A program made the translations under genes and the position numbers. A stretch of 64,000 nt of DNA, taken from NCBI GenBank assembly GCA_014801785.1, contig JAAVDN010000002.1, positions 1 to 64,000 of the forward strand, given 5' to 3'. The stretch comes from Bacteroides sp. (GTDB taxonomy: Bacteria; Bacteroidota; Bacteroidia; Bacteroidales; Muribaculaceae). Under the pieces are notes generated by a model that saw only the letters and a program-made list of their open reading frames with translations, did no database searches and was not told where the DNA came from. Of this stretch, positions 38,118-46,749 are shown one piece after another (positions within the stretch are counted from its first letter, which is position 1; every line of letters begins with the position of its first letter).

Positions 38118-38591
38118 TCAGGCCTCCTTCTCCTCGCCAGCAGATGTATCGGTCTCCCCCTTGAACATATAGAGAGCATTGAACCGCAACGTCTTGCCGA
38201 CCGACAGACCGACATCATAACCGGCATTGCGCTTGGTTATGCTGACAATCTTCGCTCCGGAGTAATTCTTGGAAACGTATGAACGGATCGTCTTATGGAC
38301 AAGCCCTTCGGGCACTTCCTTCGACCCGCAATCCACCGATCTCCAGGCTCCGGAGTTACTGAACTCGATTTTCGTTCCGTTCAGTAGCTTCACGTCATAA
38401 TCGGTCTTCTTGAGAAGATGTTTATCGACCTTGATCATGCTGACCAATGCCTTTGGAAAATGCTCGTCAAGCATCTCCCGGGCTGTTTCGGGCAACTGCT
38501 CGCGATTGAGCGTGTACTTGTCAAAAATCGCGTGGGCAGCCCCGAATGAGAGAAACATTACGATAAAGGTCAGGAAAAGTTTCTTAATCAT
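38118..38591 (-). CDS. Secreted PepSY-like (DUF2874-type) protein
   Basis: Signal peptide 'MIKKLFLTFIVMFLSFGAAHA'; duplicated 'LP..ar..l..hFp.A.v..ik.d......dYdV.L.nGt.IeF...G.W..vdc' pattern. Confidence 0.75.
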   Translation of the reverse strand: MIKKLFLTFIVMFLSFGAAHAIFDKYTLNREQLPETAREMLDEHFPKALVSMIKVDKHLLKKTDYDVKLLNGTKIEFSNSGAWRSVDCGSKEVPEGLVHKTIRSYVSKNYSGAKIVSITKRNAGYDVGLSVGKTLRFNALYMFKGETDTSAGEEKEA

Positions 38592-38867
38592 AAAAATAAA
38601 TTTGAAGTTTTTCCATAACCCCTCCCGGGAAACAACCTCCCGGAAAGGCCTGACCTCTACCGCGTCCCTTTACAACTAAAACATCCCCGACAATCCGAGG
38701 GTTTTCCGCTCACTCAAATTGAGATTCGCCTCGAAAAGAATATTCAGTAACAGGATAAGCAGCTGCTTAAGGAATTGGATATATCGGAATTTTTTTGTAA
38801 ATTTGCAACCGATTGAACCCCTCTGACAAAGAGTCTTATCAATCACCATAAGCATTAAGGGCGCCTC

Positions 38868-38903
38868 CACGGGTTTCGGACCCTCCGGGAGCGGACCCGC
38901 GTG
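38868..38903 (+). promoter_or_regulatory. GC-rich hairpin in the rplY 5' leader
   Basis: CACGGGTttCGGACCCTCCGGGAGCGGACCCGCGTG between a TAAATTTG box (38797-38804) and the rplY ATG. Confidence 0.4.
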
Positions 38904-38945
38904 TGATGGAAAAATAATATTATATTTTTAAGTAACACATTACAA

Positions 38946-39599
38946 ATGAAGACTTTTGAACTCAAGGCCGAACCCCGCGAGGTTACCGGCAAGAAGGCCG
39001 TCAAGGCTCTCCGCGAAGCCGGCATGATCCCCGCTGTCCTCAACGGCGGCAAAATCGTTGATCTTCCCTACACCGAAGCCCTCAAGCCGGGTGAGAAAAT
39101 CGTCACCATCGACAAAGGGGAAAAGAAAGGTATGATCACTACCGACATCGCCGTCAAGCAGGAAGATGTCCGCAAGCTCATCTACACTCCCGACATCTTC
39201 GAGATCAACCTCGAAATCAACGGTGAGACCCGCAAGGCCGTCCTCAAAGATATCGACTTCCAGCCCGTCAAGGACACCATCCTCCATCTCGACTTCCTCG
39301 AAGTTTATCCCGACAAGCCGATCGTTATGGAAGTGCCTGTCCAGATTGAAGGTCACGCTGAAGGTGTGAAGGCCGGTGGTAAGCTGACCCTTTCCATGCG
39401 CAAGCTCAAAACCAAAGCTCTCTACTCCGAAATTCCCGAGCGTCTTGTCGTCAACGTCGATAACCTCGGCCTCGGCAAAACCCTCGCTGTCGGCGACCTC
39501 CACTTCGAGGGCCTGGAGCTCATGAACGCCAAGAACGCTGTCGTCTGCGCCGTACAGCTGACCCGCGCCGCACGTGGTGCCGCAGCAAAGGCTGAGTAA
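38946..39599 (+). CDS. rplY: 50S ribosomal protein L25 (general stress protein Ctc type)
   Basis: 'ELKAEPREVTGKKAVKALREAGMIPAVLNGG', 'HLDFLEVYPDKPIVMEVPVQIEGHAEGVKAGGKLTLSMRKL'. Confidence 0.95.
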   Translation: MKTFELKAEPREVTGKKAVKALREAGMIPAVLNGGKIVDLPYTEALKPGEKIVTIDKGEKKGMITTDIAVKQEDVRKLIYTPDIFEINLEINGETRKAVLKDIDFQPVKDTILHLDFLEVYPDKPIVMEVPVQIEGHAEGVKAGGKLTLSMRKLKTKALYSEIPERLVVNVDNLGLGKTLAVGDLHFEGLELMNAKNAVVCAVQLTRAARGAAAKAE

Positions 39600-39668
39600 T
39601 CCTTTTGATTAGACAGCAAAGGCTGAATAATCTGTCTTCTCAGACAGACCAGACGAGTTTAGCCCCTT

Positions 39669-39720
39669 TACGCTTCGGAGTCACACACCGCGTGGACTCC
39701 GAAGCGTTCTCTTTTTCTTG
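39669..39720 (+). terminator. Rho-independent terminator
   Basis: ACGCTTCGGAGTC...GACTCCGAAGCGT then TCTCTTTTTCTT. Confidence 0.85.
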
Positions 39721-39737
39721 TAAGTAGATCACTACTT

Positions 39738-40382
39738 ATGATTGCCATAATAAAACATATTAAAGACTGGATACTGGACAGAAGCTATGTCGCACCTGTC
39801 CATAATCCTGACGACCCGATGAAGAAATTTCTTATCGTCGGCCTCGGAAACATCGGGGCCGAATATGTAGGCACACGACATAACGCTGGATTCATGGTCG
39901 CCGACAAACTGGCCGCTTCCTGCGATTCAAACTTCCAGTCTTGCCGATATGGCGAAATGGCTCGCGCAAAGGTCAAGAACTGCGAACTCCTAATTCTGAA
40001 GCCTTCGACTTTCATGAACCTTTCCGGGGTCGCCGTCAGATTCTGGATGAATCAGGAGAAACTACCGCTCGAAAATCTTCTGATCATCGTCGATGACCTC
40101 GCCCTCCCTTTCGGTTCCCTACGACTCCGGCAGCGTGGTTCCGACGCCGGACACAATGGTCTGAAAAATATCGCATCCGAACTTGGAACCCAGAATTACG
40201 CACGGCTGAAATTCGGAATCGGAAACGAATTTTCTAAAGGACATCAGATTGATTTCGTCCTCGGAAAATTCCCTCCCGAAGAGAGAGAGAAACTGCCCGA
40301 AATTCTTGACAAGGCCGCTGACTGCGTAAAAGCATTTTGTCTCTCCGGACCCGCCTTCGCAATGAACAGATTCAATAAATAA
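39738..40382 (+). CDS. pth: Peptidyl-tRNA hydrolase
   Basis: '[31 protein letters not shown]', '[10 protein letters not shown]', '[27 protein letters not shown]'. The start may instead be MKKFLIV at 39819-39821. Confidence 0.95.
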   Translation: MIAIIKHIKDWILDRSYVAPVHNPDDPMKKFLIVGLGNIGAEYVGTRHNAGFMVADKLAASCDSNFQSCRYGEMARAKVKNCELLILKPSTFMNLSGVAVRFWMNQEKLPLENLLIIVDDLALPFGSLRLRQRGSDAGHNGLKNIASELGTQNYARLKFGIGNEFSKGHQIDFVLGKFPPEEREKLPEILDKAADCVKAFCLSGPAFAMNRFNK

Positions 40383-40389
40383 ACGAATT

Positions 40390-42369
40390 ATGAAACGCCT
40401 TCTCCCGCTGACGCTCGCAGGAGCAATCCTTCTTTGCCCTCTATCGGCACGCCCGCAGGTCAACGCCGAGCAGGTGATGATGATCGGGCGAAATGTCCTC
40501 TCGATGGAAGACTATATGCTCGCCATCCAATATTTCAACCAGGCGATCAAGGGAAAACCATATCTTTCCGACCCTTACTTCTACCGAGCCCTCGCCAAAC
40601 TGAATCTTGACGACTACAAAGGGGCAGAAGCCGATTGCTCGGCCGCTATCGAAAGGAACCGTTTCAAGACCGAAGCTTATAAGTTGCGCGGATTCGCCCG
40701 GCAGCAGCTCGGTCTCGACTCGCTGGCCATAGCGGATTATGACATCGGACTGAAAACCAATCCATACGACCGCTATTTCCTTTTTTATAAGGGGGTAGCC
40801 CAGACCTCGTCGCAAAAATATGAGGCGGCCGACTCCACTTTCTCCCTTCTTCTCAAAAGCCATCCCCAATTCGACGAAGGTCTCGCGGCGCGCGGAAGAC
40901 TGAACCTGCTGCGCGGCGACACTATCGGCGCCCTGGCAGACGCCGACAAGGCGATACGCCTTAACCGCACCCTCCTCTCGCCCTGGCTGCTGAAAGCCCA
41001 GATTGCAGCCGACAAAGCCGATTGGGCTCAGGCGACCGAGGCGATGGACGAGGCTATACTCCTACGCCCCGAGGAACCCGACTTCTATGTCAACCGCGCT
41101 TATCTGAGATATAACTCCGATGATTTCTTCGGAGCGATGGCCGATTACAACTATGCCCTTCAGATTCGCCCCGACTACACGCCTGCCCTATTCAACCGCG
41201 CTTTGCTCCGACTGGAAGTCAAAGACCTGCAACGGGCGGCCGAGGATTTCACTCGCGTCCTCGAACTGGACAACGGAAATTTCCATGCTCTCTACAACCG
41301 AGGCCTCGTATGGCTTGAACTCGGGCGATACCCTCAGGCCCTGCAGGATTTCAACGCTATCGCAACCCGATACCCGCGTTTCTATCCGGTCTATTACGCT
41401 ATCGCCGAATCATACCGCAATATGGGAAACCTGCGGAAAACGGCCGAAAATATACAGAAAGCCGATCGGTTAGTGGCAAACTATGTTTCCAATCCTTCCC
41501 GAAATCCGCTTGACCGACCTGCCATTGCGCGCGGACAGACCGGTTCGGACGAGGAAGAGCGGAAAGAGAAATCTCCCGAAGAGGTGATGGAGGAGTTCAA
41601 CCGATTGGTGACTGTCGCTCCGACAATGGAACCGGAGATGGCTTTCAACGACCGGATCAAAGGGCGCGTGCAGGACCGTAACGTTGCCGTCTCCCCTGCC
41701 GCTCCTTTCATCCTTTCACCCATACCGCCGAGACAGCAGCTGAACACCGACGCCAATTCATTCCGCGAACTTTCCGAATTCAACGGAGCCGGATATGTCA
41801 GCCCGCTATACCTCTGCGAGGCGTCCCTGACGCTGACAGATGAAGAATTCTCGCGCCTCTCAGAACTGGCGGCCACCCTTGAGAAAAAGATGACCGAAGG
41901 AGAGGCGCGCCCCGCAGACCATCTTCTGAGAGGAACAGTCCTGACCGTAATGAAAAACTATCAGGAGGCTATCACGGAATTTGACCGCGCCATCGAAGGG
42001 TCACCCCTCTTCCCCCTCGCGTGGCTCGGACGTGCGCAGGTCCTGGCCGCGCGTGGTTTCGCAGAAAACAATCTCGAACTTCAGCTGCGAGCCCTCGCCG
42101 ACCTTGACAAGGTTCTCCAAGCTAATCCCGGCAACCCATACGCATGGTTCAACAAAGCCTCGATCCACTATCTGCAGCGGGACTATGCTGAAGCACGCCG
42201 CTGTCTTGACGAAGCCATACGCCTCGCCCCCGGAATGGGAGCGGCTTGGTTCAACCGCGGACTGTGTCTTCTCCAGGCCGGAGAACGCCGCGAAGCATTC
42301 GCCTCCCTCTCAAAAGCGGGAGAACTTGGCGTAATCGAATCTTATAATCTCCTGAAACGACTGAACTGA
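40390..42369 (+). CDS. Tetratricopeptide-repeat protein, secreted
   Basis: N-terminal signal 'MKRLLPLTLAGAILLCPLSARPQ'; many TPR motifs (e.g. 'FHALYNRGLVWLELGRYPQALQDFNAI'). Confidence 0.9.
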   Translation: MKRLLPLTLAGAILLCPLSARPQVNAEQVMMIGRNVLSMEDYMLAIQYFNQAIKGKPYLSDPYFYRALAKLNLDDYKGAEADCSAAIERNRFKTEAYKLRGFARQQLGLDSLAIADYDIGLKTNPYDRYFLFYKGVAQTSSQKYEAADSTFSLLLKSHPQFDEGLAARGRLNLLRGDTIGALADADKAIRLNRTLLSPWLLKAQIAADKADWAQATEAMDEAILLRPEEPDFYVNRAYLRYNSDDFFGAMADYNYALQIRPDYTPALFNRALLRLEVKDLQRAAEDFTRVLELDNGNFHALYNRGLVWLELGRYPQALQDFNAIATRYPRFYPVYYAIAESYRNMGNLRKTAENIQKADRLVANYVSNPSRNPLDRPAIARGQTGSDEEERKEKSPEEVMEEFNRLVTVAPTMEPEMAFNDRIKGRVQDRNVAVSPAAPFILSPIPPRQQLNTDANSFRELSEFNGAGYVSPLYLCEASLTLTDEEFSRLSELAATLEKKMTEGEARPADHLLRGTVLTVMKNYQEAITEFDRAIEGSPLFPLAWLGRAQVLAARGFAENNLELQLRALADLDKVLQANPGNPYAWFNKASIHYLQRDYAEARRCLDEAIRLAPGMGAAWFNRGLCLLQAGERREAFASLSKAGELGVIESYNLLKRLN

Positions 42370-42447
42370 CCCCACAAGAAATGGAGTCCAAACTTCTGAA
42401 AGTGGAATATTTCGAGAAGATAATATTCTGAGAGTTTGACATTTCGC

Positions 42448-42480
42448 TTGCATATATACAAAATTTTCATTATCTTTGCA
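42448..42480 (+). promoter_or_regulatory. Putative Bacteroidetes-type promoter for the thrS operon
   Basis: TTG (42448-42450) N20 TATCTTTG (42471-42478). Confidence 0.55.
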
Positions 42481-42565
42481 AGTTGAACGGCAAACACACT
42501 CTCGGCGACCATATAACCTATCGCCTACCCTTTTGCCCGTAACCGCTAAATTTCATTCAAAGACA

Positions 42566-44518
42566 ATGATAAAGATCACCTTTCCCGACGGCTCCGTCCG
42601 CGAGTTCGAAGCCGGAGTGACCCCGTTTCAGGTCGCAGAAAGCATCTCGCCGCGTTTCGCCGCTGATGTGCTCGCTGCCAAAGTCAACGGCAAGGAATGG
42701 GATATCGCCCGCCCAATAGACAACGATGCCGCCATCGAACTCTTCAAATGGGATTCCCCGGAAGGTAAACATGCTTTCTGGCATTCTTCCGCTCACCTGC
42801 TCGCCGAAGCTCTCCAGGAACTTTATCCCGGAGTGAAATTCGGTATCGGCCCTGCCATCGAGAACGGATTCTATTACGACATATACCCGGGCGAACATAA
42901 GCTTACCTCCGACGACTTCGGCAAAATCGAAAAGAAAATGGCCGAACTCGCCGCAAAAAAAGAGGATATTGTCAGAAAAGATATTTCCAAGGCTGACGCC
43001 CTCAAGATGTTCGGAGACCGCGACGAAACTTATAAGTGCGAATTGATTTCCGAACTCGAAGACGGAACTATCTCCACATATACCCAGGGCGCATTCACAG
43101 ACCTCTGCCGCGGCCCGCATCTCCCCAACACCGCCCCCATCAAGGCTGTCAAGATTCTTTCCCTCGCCGGCGCATACTGGCGCGGTGACGAGAAACGCGA
43201 CCAGCTCGTCAGAGTCTACGGCATCTCCTTCCCTAAGAAAAAGATGCTCGACGAATATCTCCTCCTCCTCGAAGAAGCCAAGAAACGCGACCACCGCAAA
43301 CTTGGCAAGGAAATGGAACTCTTCGCCTTCTCTCCCACAGTCGGTCAGGGTCTCCCTCTCTGGCTCCCAAAAGGAGCAGCCCTCCGCGACCGCCTCGAAC
43401 AGTTCCTCCGCAAGATTCAGAAGGAATACGGATACCTCCAGGTCATAACACCCCATATAGGTAACAAGCACCTATACGTCACCTCCGGCCACTGGGCTAA
43501 ATACGGCAAGGACTCCTTCCAGCCCATCCATACCCCCGAAGAAGGTGAGGAGTATCTGCTCAAACCGATGAACTGCCCCCATCACTGCGAGATTTACAAG
43601 GCAGCTCCCCGCTCATACCGCGACCTCCCCATGAGACTCGCCGAGTTCGGAACCGTTTACCGCTACGAGCAGTCAGGAGAACTCCACGGACTGACCCGCG
43701 TCCGCGGTTTCACCCAGGACGACGCTCACATCTTCTGCGCACCCGAACAGATTAAGGATGAGTTCCTCAAAGTCATGGATATCATCCTCTATATATTCCG
43801 TGCCCTCGACTTCCAGAACTTTGAAGCCCAGATTTCCCTGCGTGATCCCAATAACAAAGAGAAATATATCGGTTCCGATGAAAACTGGCATCTCGCCGAA
43901 CAGGCTATCATCGAAGCCTGCGCCGAAAAGGGTCTCAACGCCCGTCAGGTAGAGGGCGAGGCCGCTTTCTACGGACCCAAACTCGACTTCATGGTCAAGG
44001 ACGCCATCGGTCGCCGCTGGCAGCTCGGTACAATCCAAGTCGACTACAATCTTCCTGAACGCTTCGGTCTGGAATACACCGGTTCCGACAACCAGAAACA
44101 TCGTCCGGTCATGATCCACCGCGCCCCCTTCGGCTCCATGGAACGTTTCGTCGCAGTCCTTCTCGAACACACCGCAGGCAAACTCCCGCTCTGGCTCATC
44201 CCCGAACAGGCAGTCATCCTCCCCATCTCCGAGAAGTTCAACGAATACGCTTTCCGCGTCGCCAAAGAGCTCGATCGCGCCGGTGTCCGCGTCTTCGTTG
44301 ACGACCGAAACGAGAAAATCGGAAAGAAAATTCGCGACAACGAACTCAAAAAAGTGCCTTACCTCCTCATAGTCGGCGAAAAAGAAGCTGAAAATGGTGA
44401 AGTTTCTGTAAGAAAACAGGGCGAAGGAGATAAAGGTACGATGAAAATTGCTAACTTTGCAGAAGCAATCAACGAAGAAGTCGCCCGGCAAACCTCCCGC
44501 GAAGAGCGCGAAGCTTGA
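42566..44518 (+). CDS. thrS: Threonyl-tRNA synthetase
   Basis: TGS '[17 protein letters not shown]', '[34 protein letters not shown]', '[11 protein letters not shown]'; start moved from 42476. Confidence 0.97.
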   Translation: MIKITFPDGSVREFEAGVTPFQVAESISPRFAADVLAAKVNGKEWDIARPIDNDAAIELFKWDSPEGKHAFWHSSAHLLAEALQELYPGVKFGIGPAIENGFYYDIYPGEHKLTSDDFGKIEKKMAELAAKKEDIVRKDISKADALKMFGDRDETYKCELISELEDGTISTYTQGAFTDLCRGPHLPNTAPIKAVKILSLAGAYWRGDEKRDQLVRVYGISFPKKKMLDEYLLLLEEAKKRDHRKLGKEMELFAFSPTVGQGLPLWLPKGAALRDRLEQFLRKIQKEYGYLQVITPHIGNKHLYVTSGHWAKYGKDSFQPIHTPEEGEEYLLKPMNCPHHCEIYKAAPRSYRDLPMRLAEFGTVYRYEQSGELHGLTRVRGFTQDDAHIFCAPEQIKDEFLKVMDIILYIFRALDFQNFEAQISLRDPNNKEKYIGSDENWHLAEQAIIEACAEKGLNARQVEGEAAFYGPKLDFMVKDAIGRRWQLGTIQVDYNLPERFGLEYTGSDNQKHRPVMIHRAPFGSMERFVAVLLEHTAGKLPLWLIPEQAVILPISEKFNEYAFRVAKELDRAGVRVFVDDRNEKIGKKIRDNELKKVPYLLIVGEKEAENGEVSVRKQGEGDKGTMKIANFAEAINEEVARQTSREEREA

Positions 44519-44564
44519 GGGCCGACAGCTTCCAAACCTTAAAAAGCACGTTTTAAAAACCTGA

Positions 44565-45290
44565 ATGGAGAAAAAACCCACCTTTGGTGGTCCTCGCCGT
44601 CCCGGCGGGGCCAGACCCAAACCGGGCCAGCGTCCGCGCCCCGGTGACCGCCGCAACGACCCGTATGCAATCAACGAGCGTATCCGCGCCCAGGAAGTGC
44701 GTCTGGTCGGCGACAATGTCAAGCCCGGCATATATCCCATCGACAAGGCCCGCCGTCTTGCCGCATCAATGCAGCTTGACCTGATTGAGATTTCCCCGAC
44801 TGCCGAACCCCCGGTATGCCGTATCCTCGACTATCAGAAATTTCTCTATCAGCAGAAGAAACGCGCTAAGGAGCAGAAGCAGAAAGCAGCTAAAGTCGTC
44901 GTCAAGGAGATCCGTTTCGGACCTCAGACCGATGACCACGACTACAACTTCAAGCTCAAACATGCGATCGGATTCCTGCAGGATGGTTGCAAGGTGAAGG
45001 CGCACGTCTTCTTCCGCGGCCGCTCAATCCTCTTCAAAGACCAGGGTGAAGTCCTTCTTCTCCGTTTCGCCAACGACCTGGAGGAATACGGCAAACTTGA
45101 GACAATGCCCGTCCTCGAAGGGAAACGCATGATTATCATGCTCGCTCCTCTCAAGCCGAAGAAGGAGAAGGAAACAAAACCTGCCTCCGAATCCAAAGGA
45201 GATCATTCCGAAAAGAAAGGCGATGCCCCCAAATCTGAGGAACCGGTCTCAAGACCCGCCTCCGACGACGAGGTGGCAAACGCTGAATAA
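44565..45290 (+). CDS. infC: Translation initiation factor IF-3
   Basis: '[66 protein letters not shown]'. Confidence 0.97.
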   Translation: MEKKPTFGGPRRPGGARPKPGQRPRPGDRRNDPYAINERIRAQEVRLVGDNVKPGIYPIDKARRLAASMQLDLIEISPTAEPPVCRILDYQKFLYQQKKRAKEQKQKAAKVVVKEIRFGPQTDDHDYNFKLKHAIGFLQDGCKVKAHVFFRGRSILFKDQGEVLLLRFANDLEEYGKLETMPVLEGKRMIIMLAPLKPKKEKETKPASESKGDHSEKKGDAPKSEEPVSRPASDDEVANAE

Positions 45291-45352
45291 AAATAAGAGA
45301 CCGTAGGCACCATGTGCCGAGGTGAAAGTAAAACTATCTAATTTTTAAAACA

Positions 45353-45550
45353 ATGCCTAAGGTAAAAACCAACGCCGCAGCGAAAAAGCGTTTCGCTCTG
45401 ACCGGTACCGGCAAGATCAAACGCAAACACGCTTACCACAGCCACATCCTGACCAAAAAGTCGACCAAGCGCAAACGCAACCTCGACCACACCGCTCTCG
45501 TCGACGGTGCAAACCAGCGTCAGGTAAAAGAGCTCCTCAACCTGCGTTAA
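45353..45550 (+). CDS. rpmI: 50S ribosomal protein L35
   Basis: '[44 protein letters not shown]'. Confidence 0.97.
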   Translation: MPKVKTNAAAKKRFALTGTGKIKRKHAYHSHILTKKSTKRKRNLDHTALVDGANQRQVKELLNLR

Positions 45551-45696
45551 GCTGCGCGTAATTACGCAAGGCCCCCGGTCCGCCGGGGAATCTTCCAAAA
45601 ATTTACGGAAGGAAAAACTAAATTCAAAACCGAATGACGGGCTCCCCAAAAGCGTCAATCAACAGGTGGCCGCCCCCATTCAAAATTTAAAAAGAA

Positions 45697-46044
45697 ATGC
45701 CAAGATCAGTAAACCACGTTGCTTCAAGAGCAAAACGCAAGAAAATCCTCAAACTCACCCGCGGCTACTATGGCTCGCGCCGTAACGTCTGGACCGTCGC
45801 CAAAAATACCTGGGAAAAAGGTCTGACCTATGCTTACCGCGACCGCAAGCAGAAAAAGCGCAACTTCCGCGCCCTCTGGATTCAGCGTATCAACGCTGCC
45901 GCACGCCTTGAGGATCTTTCCTACTCCAAGCTCATGGGCCTCATCCATAAGGCTGGTATCGAGATCAACCGCAAGGTGCTCGCTGACCTCGCAATGAACA
46001 ACCCCGCTGCCTTCAAGGCTGTCTGCGACAAGGTCAAAGCCTAA
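45697..46044 (+). CDS. rplT: 50S ribosomal protein L20
   Basis: '[70 protein letters not shown]'. Confidence 0.97.
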   Translation: MPRSVNHVASRAKRKKILKLTRGYYGSRRNVWTVAKNTWEKGLTYAYRDRKQKKRNFRALWIQRINAAARLEDLSYSKLMGLIHKAGIEINRKVLADLAMNNPAAFKAVCDKVKA

Positions 46045-46112
46045 GACCCGATTCAACATCCCCGAATACGGCCCGACATCTCTTCTCCGCCGTAATTTCG
46101 ACTGACCTTATA

Positions 46113-46155
46113 AAATATCCGCGTCGTTCCTTTTCAGGAACACGCGGATATTTTT
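46113..46155 (+). terminator. Rho-independent terminator of the thrS-infC-rpmI-rplT operon
   Basis: AAATATCCGCGTCGTTCC ttttc AGGAACACGCGGATATTTTT. Confidence 0.85.
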
Positions 46156-46193
46156 GTTTTCCCCACCTGCCCCCTCCACACAAACTAACCCAT

Positions 46194-46280
46194 CCACACC
46201 AACCGCGATATCTATGCCCCCTCCACACCAACTGCGATATCTATGCCCCCTCCACACCAACTGCGATATCTATTATCTGC
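46194..46280 (+). repeat. 29-bp tandem repeat, three units (third diverges)
   Basis: ccacaccaaccgcgatatctatgccccct / ccacaccaactgcgatatctatgccccct / ccacaccaactgcgatatctattatctgc. Confidence 0.9.
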
Positions 46281-46359
46281 ACGCCCTCCCACAAACCAAT
46301 ATACATCTTACCCTCTCCACCACCAACCAATATACTTCTTACTCTCTGGATAGTTTCTT

Positions 46360-46389
46360 ATGTTTTAAAACATATATGTTCTAAAACAT
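46360..46389. promoter_or_regulatory. Pair of AT-rich palindromes upstream of the EF-G paralogue
   Basis: ATGTTTTAAAACAT (46360-46373, perfect palindrome) and ATGTTCTAAAACAT (46376-46389). Confidence 0.5.
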
Positions 46390-46435
46390 CTTTTTTTTTA
46401 TCTTTCCACAGCAAAAAGTTTGTAACTTGCAATCG

Positions 46436-46735
46436 CGATTCCTTTACGCCCTCTTTTCCTCCCTTCCTCTCTCCTTTTTCTTATTTCTCCTTTATCCTCT
46501 CTCCTCCCCCTCTTTCCTCCTGCTCTCTTCTCCCGCTCTCTCTTCCCTCCCCCTCCCTCCTCTCTCCCGCTCCTCCCTCCCTCCTCTCTCCCGCTCCTCC
46601 CTCCCCCTCTTTCCTCCCGCTCCGTCAGTGCATAAGCCGCTTGCGGCTTATCTTCCCTCCAAAACCTCCCTCCTCCCCAAAAAAGCCTCCCCCTCTCCTC
46701 AGACTCCGCCTCCTCCCTCTCTCTCAGTTACCCCT
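46436..46735 (+). promoter_or_regulatory. Extreme polypyrimidine leader tract upstream of the EF-G paralogue (candidate Rho-utilisation/regulatory leader)
   Basis: 9 purines in the 180 nt from 46441 to 46620; exact 24-bp tandem duplication 46551-46574/46575-46598; embedded hairpin ATAAGCCGCTTGCGGCTTAT at 46632-46651. Confidence 0.6.
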
Positions 46736-46749
46736 TAAAATTTACTCAC

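Noticed and set aside
42490-42501. CAAACACACTCT near thrS and AGAGTGTGTT near 56088 as further copies of the 9.5 kb MITE end
   Set aside because: Only 10-12 bp matches without inverted partner or internal similarity; could be chance.
42557-44746. 304 aa and 357 aa minus-strand ORFs opposite thrS/infC
   Set aside because: Fully antisense to highly conserved thrS and infC; no domain signal.
46194-46280. CRISPR-like array
   Set aside because: The units are directly adjacent 29-bp tandem repeats with no spacers and no cas genes nearby.
46427-46738. 103 aa Ser/Leu/Pro-rich plus-strand ORF in the pyrimidine tract
   Set aside because: Composition is a direct product of the C/T-only sequence; a low-complexity artefact, not a protein gene.
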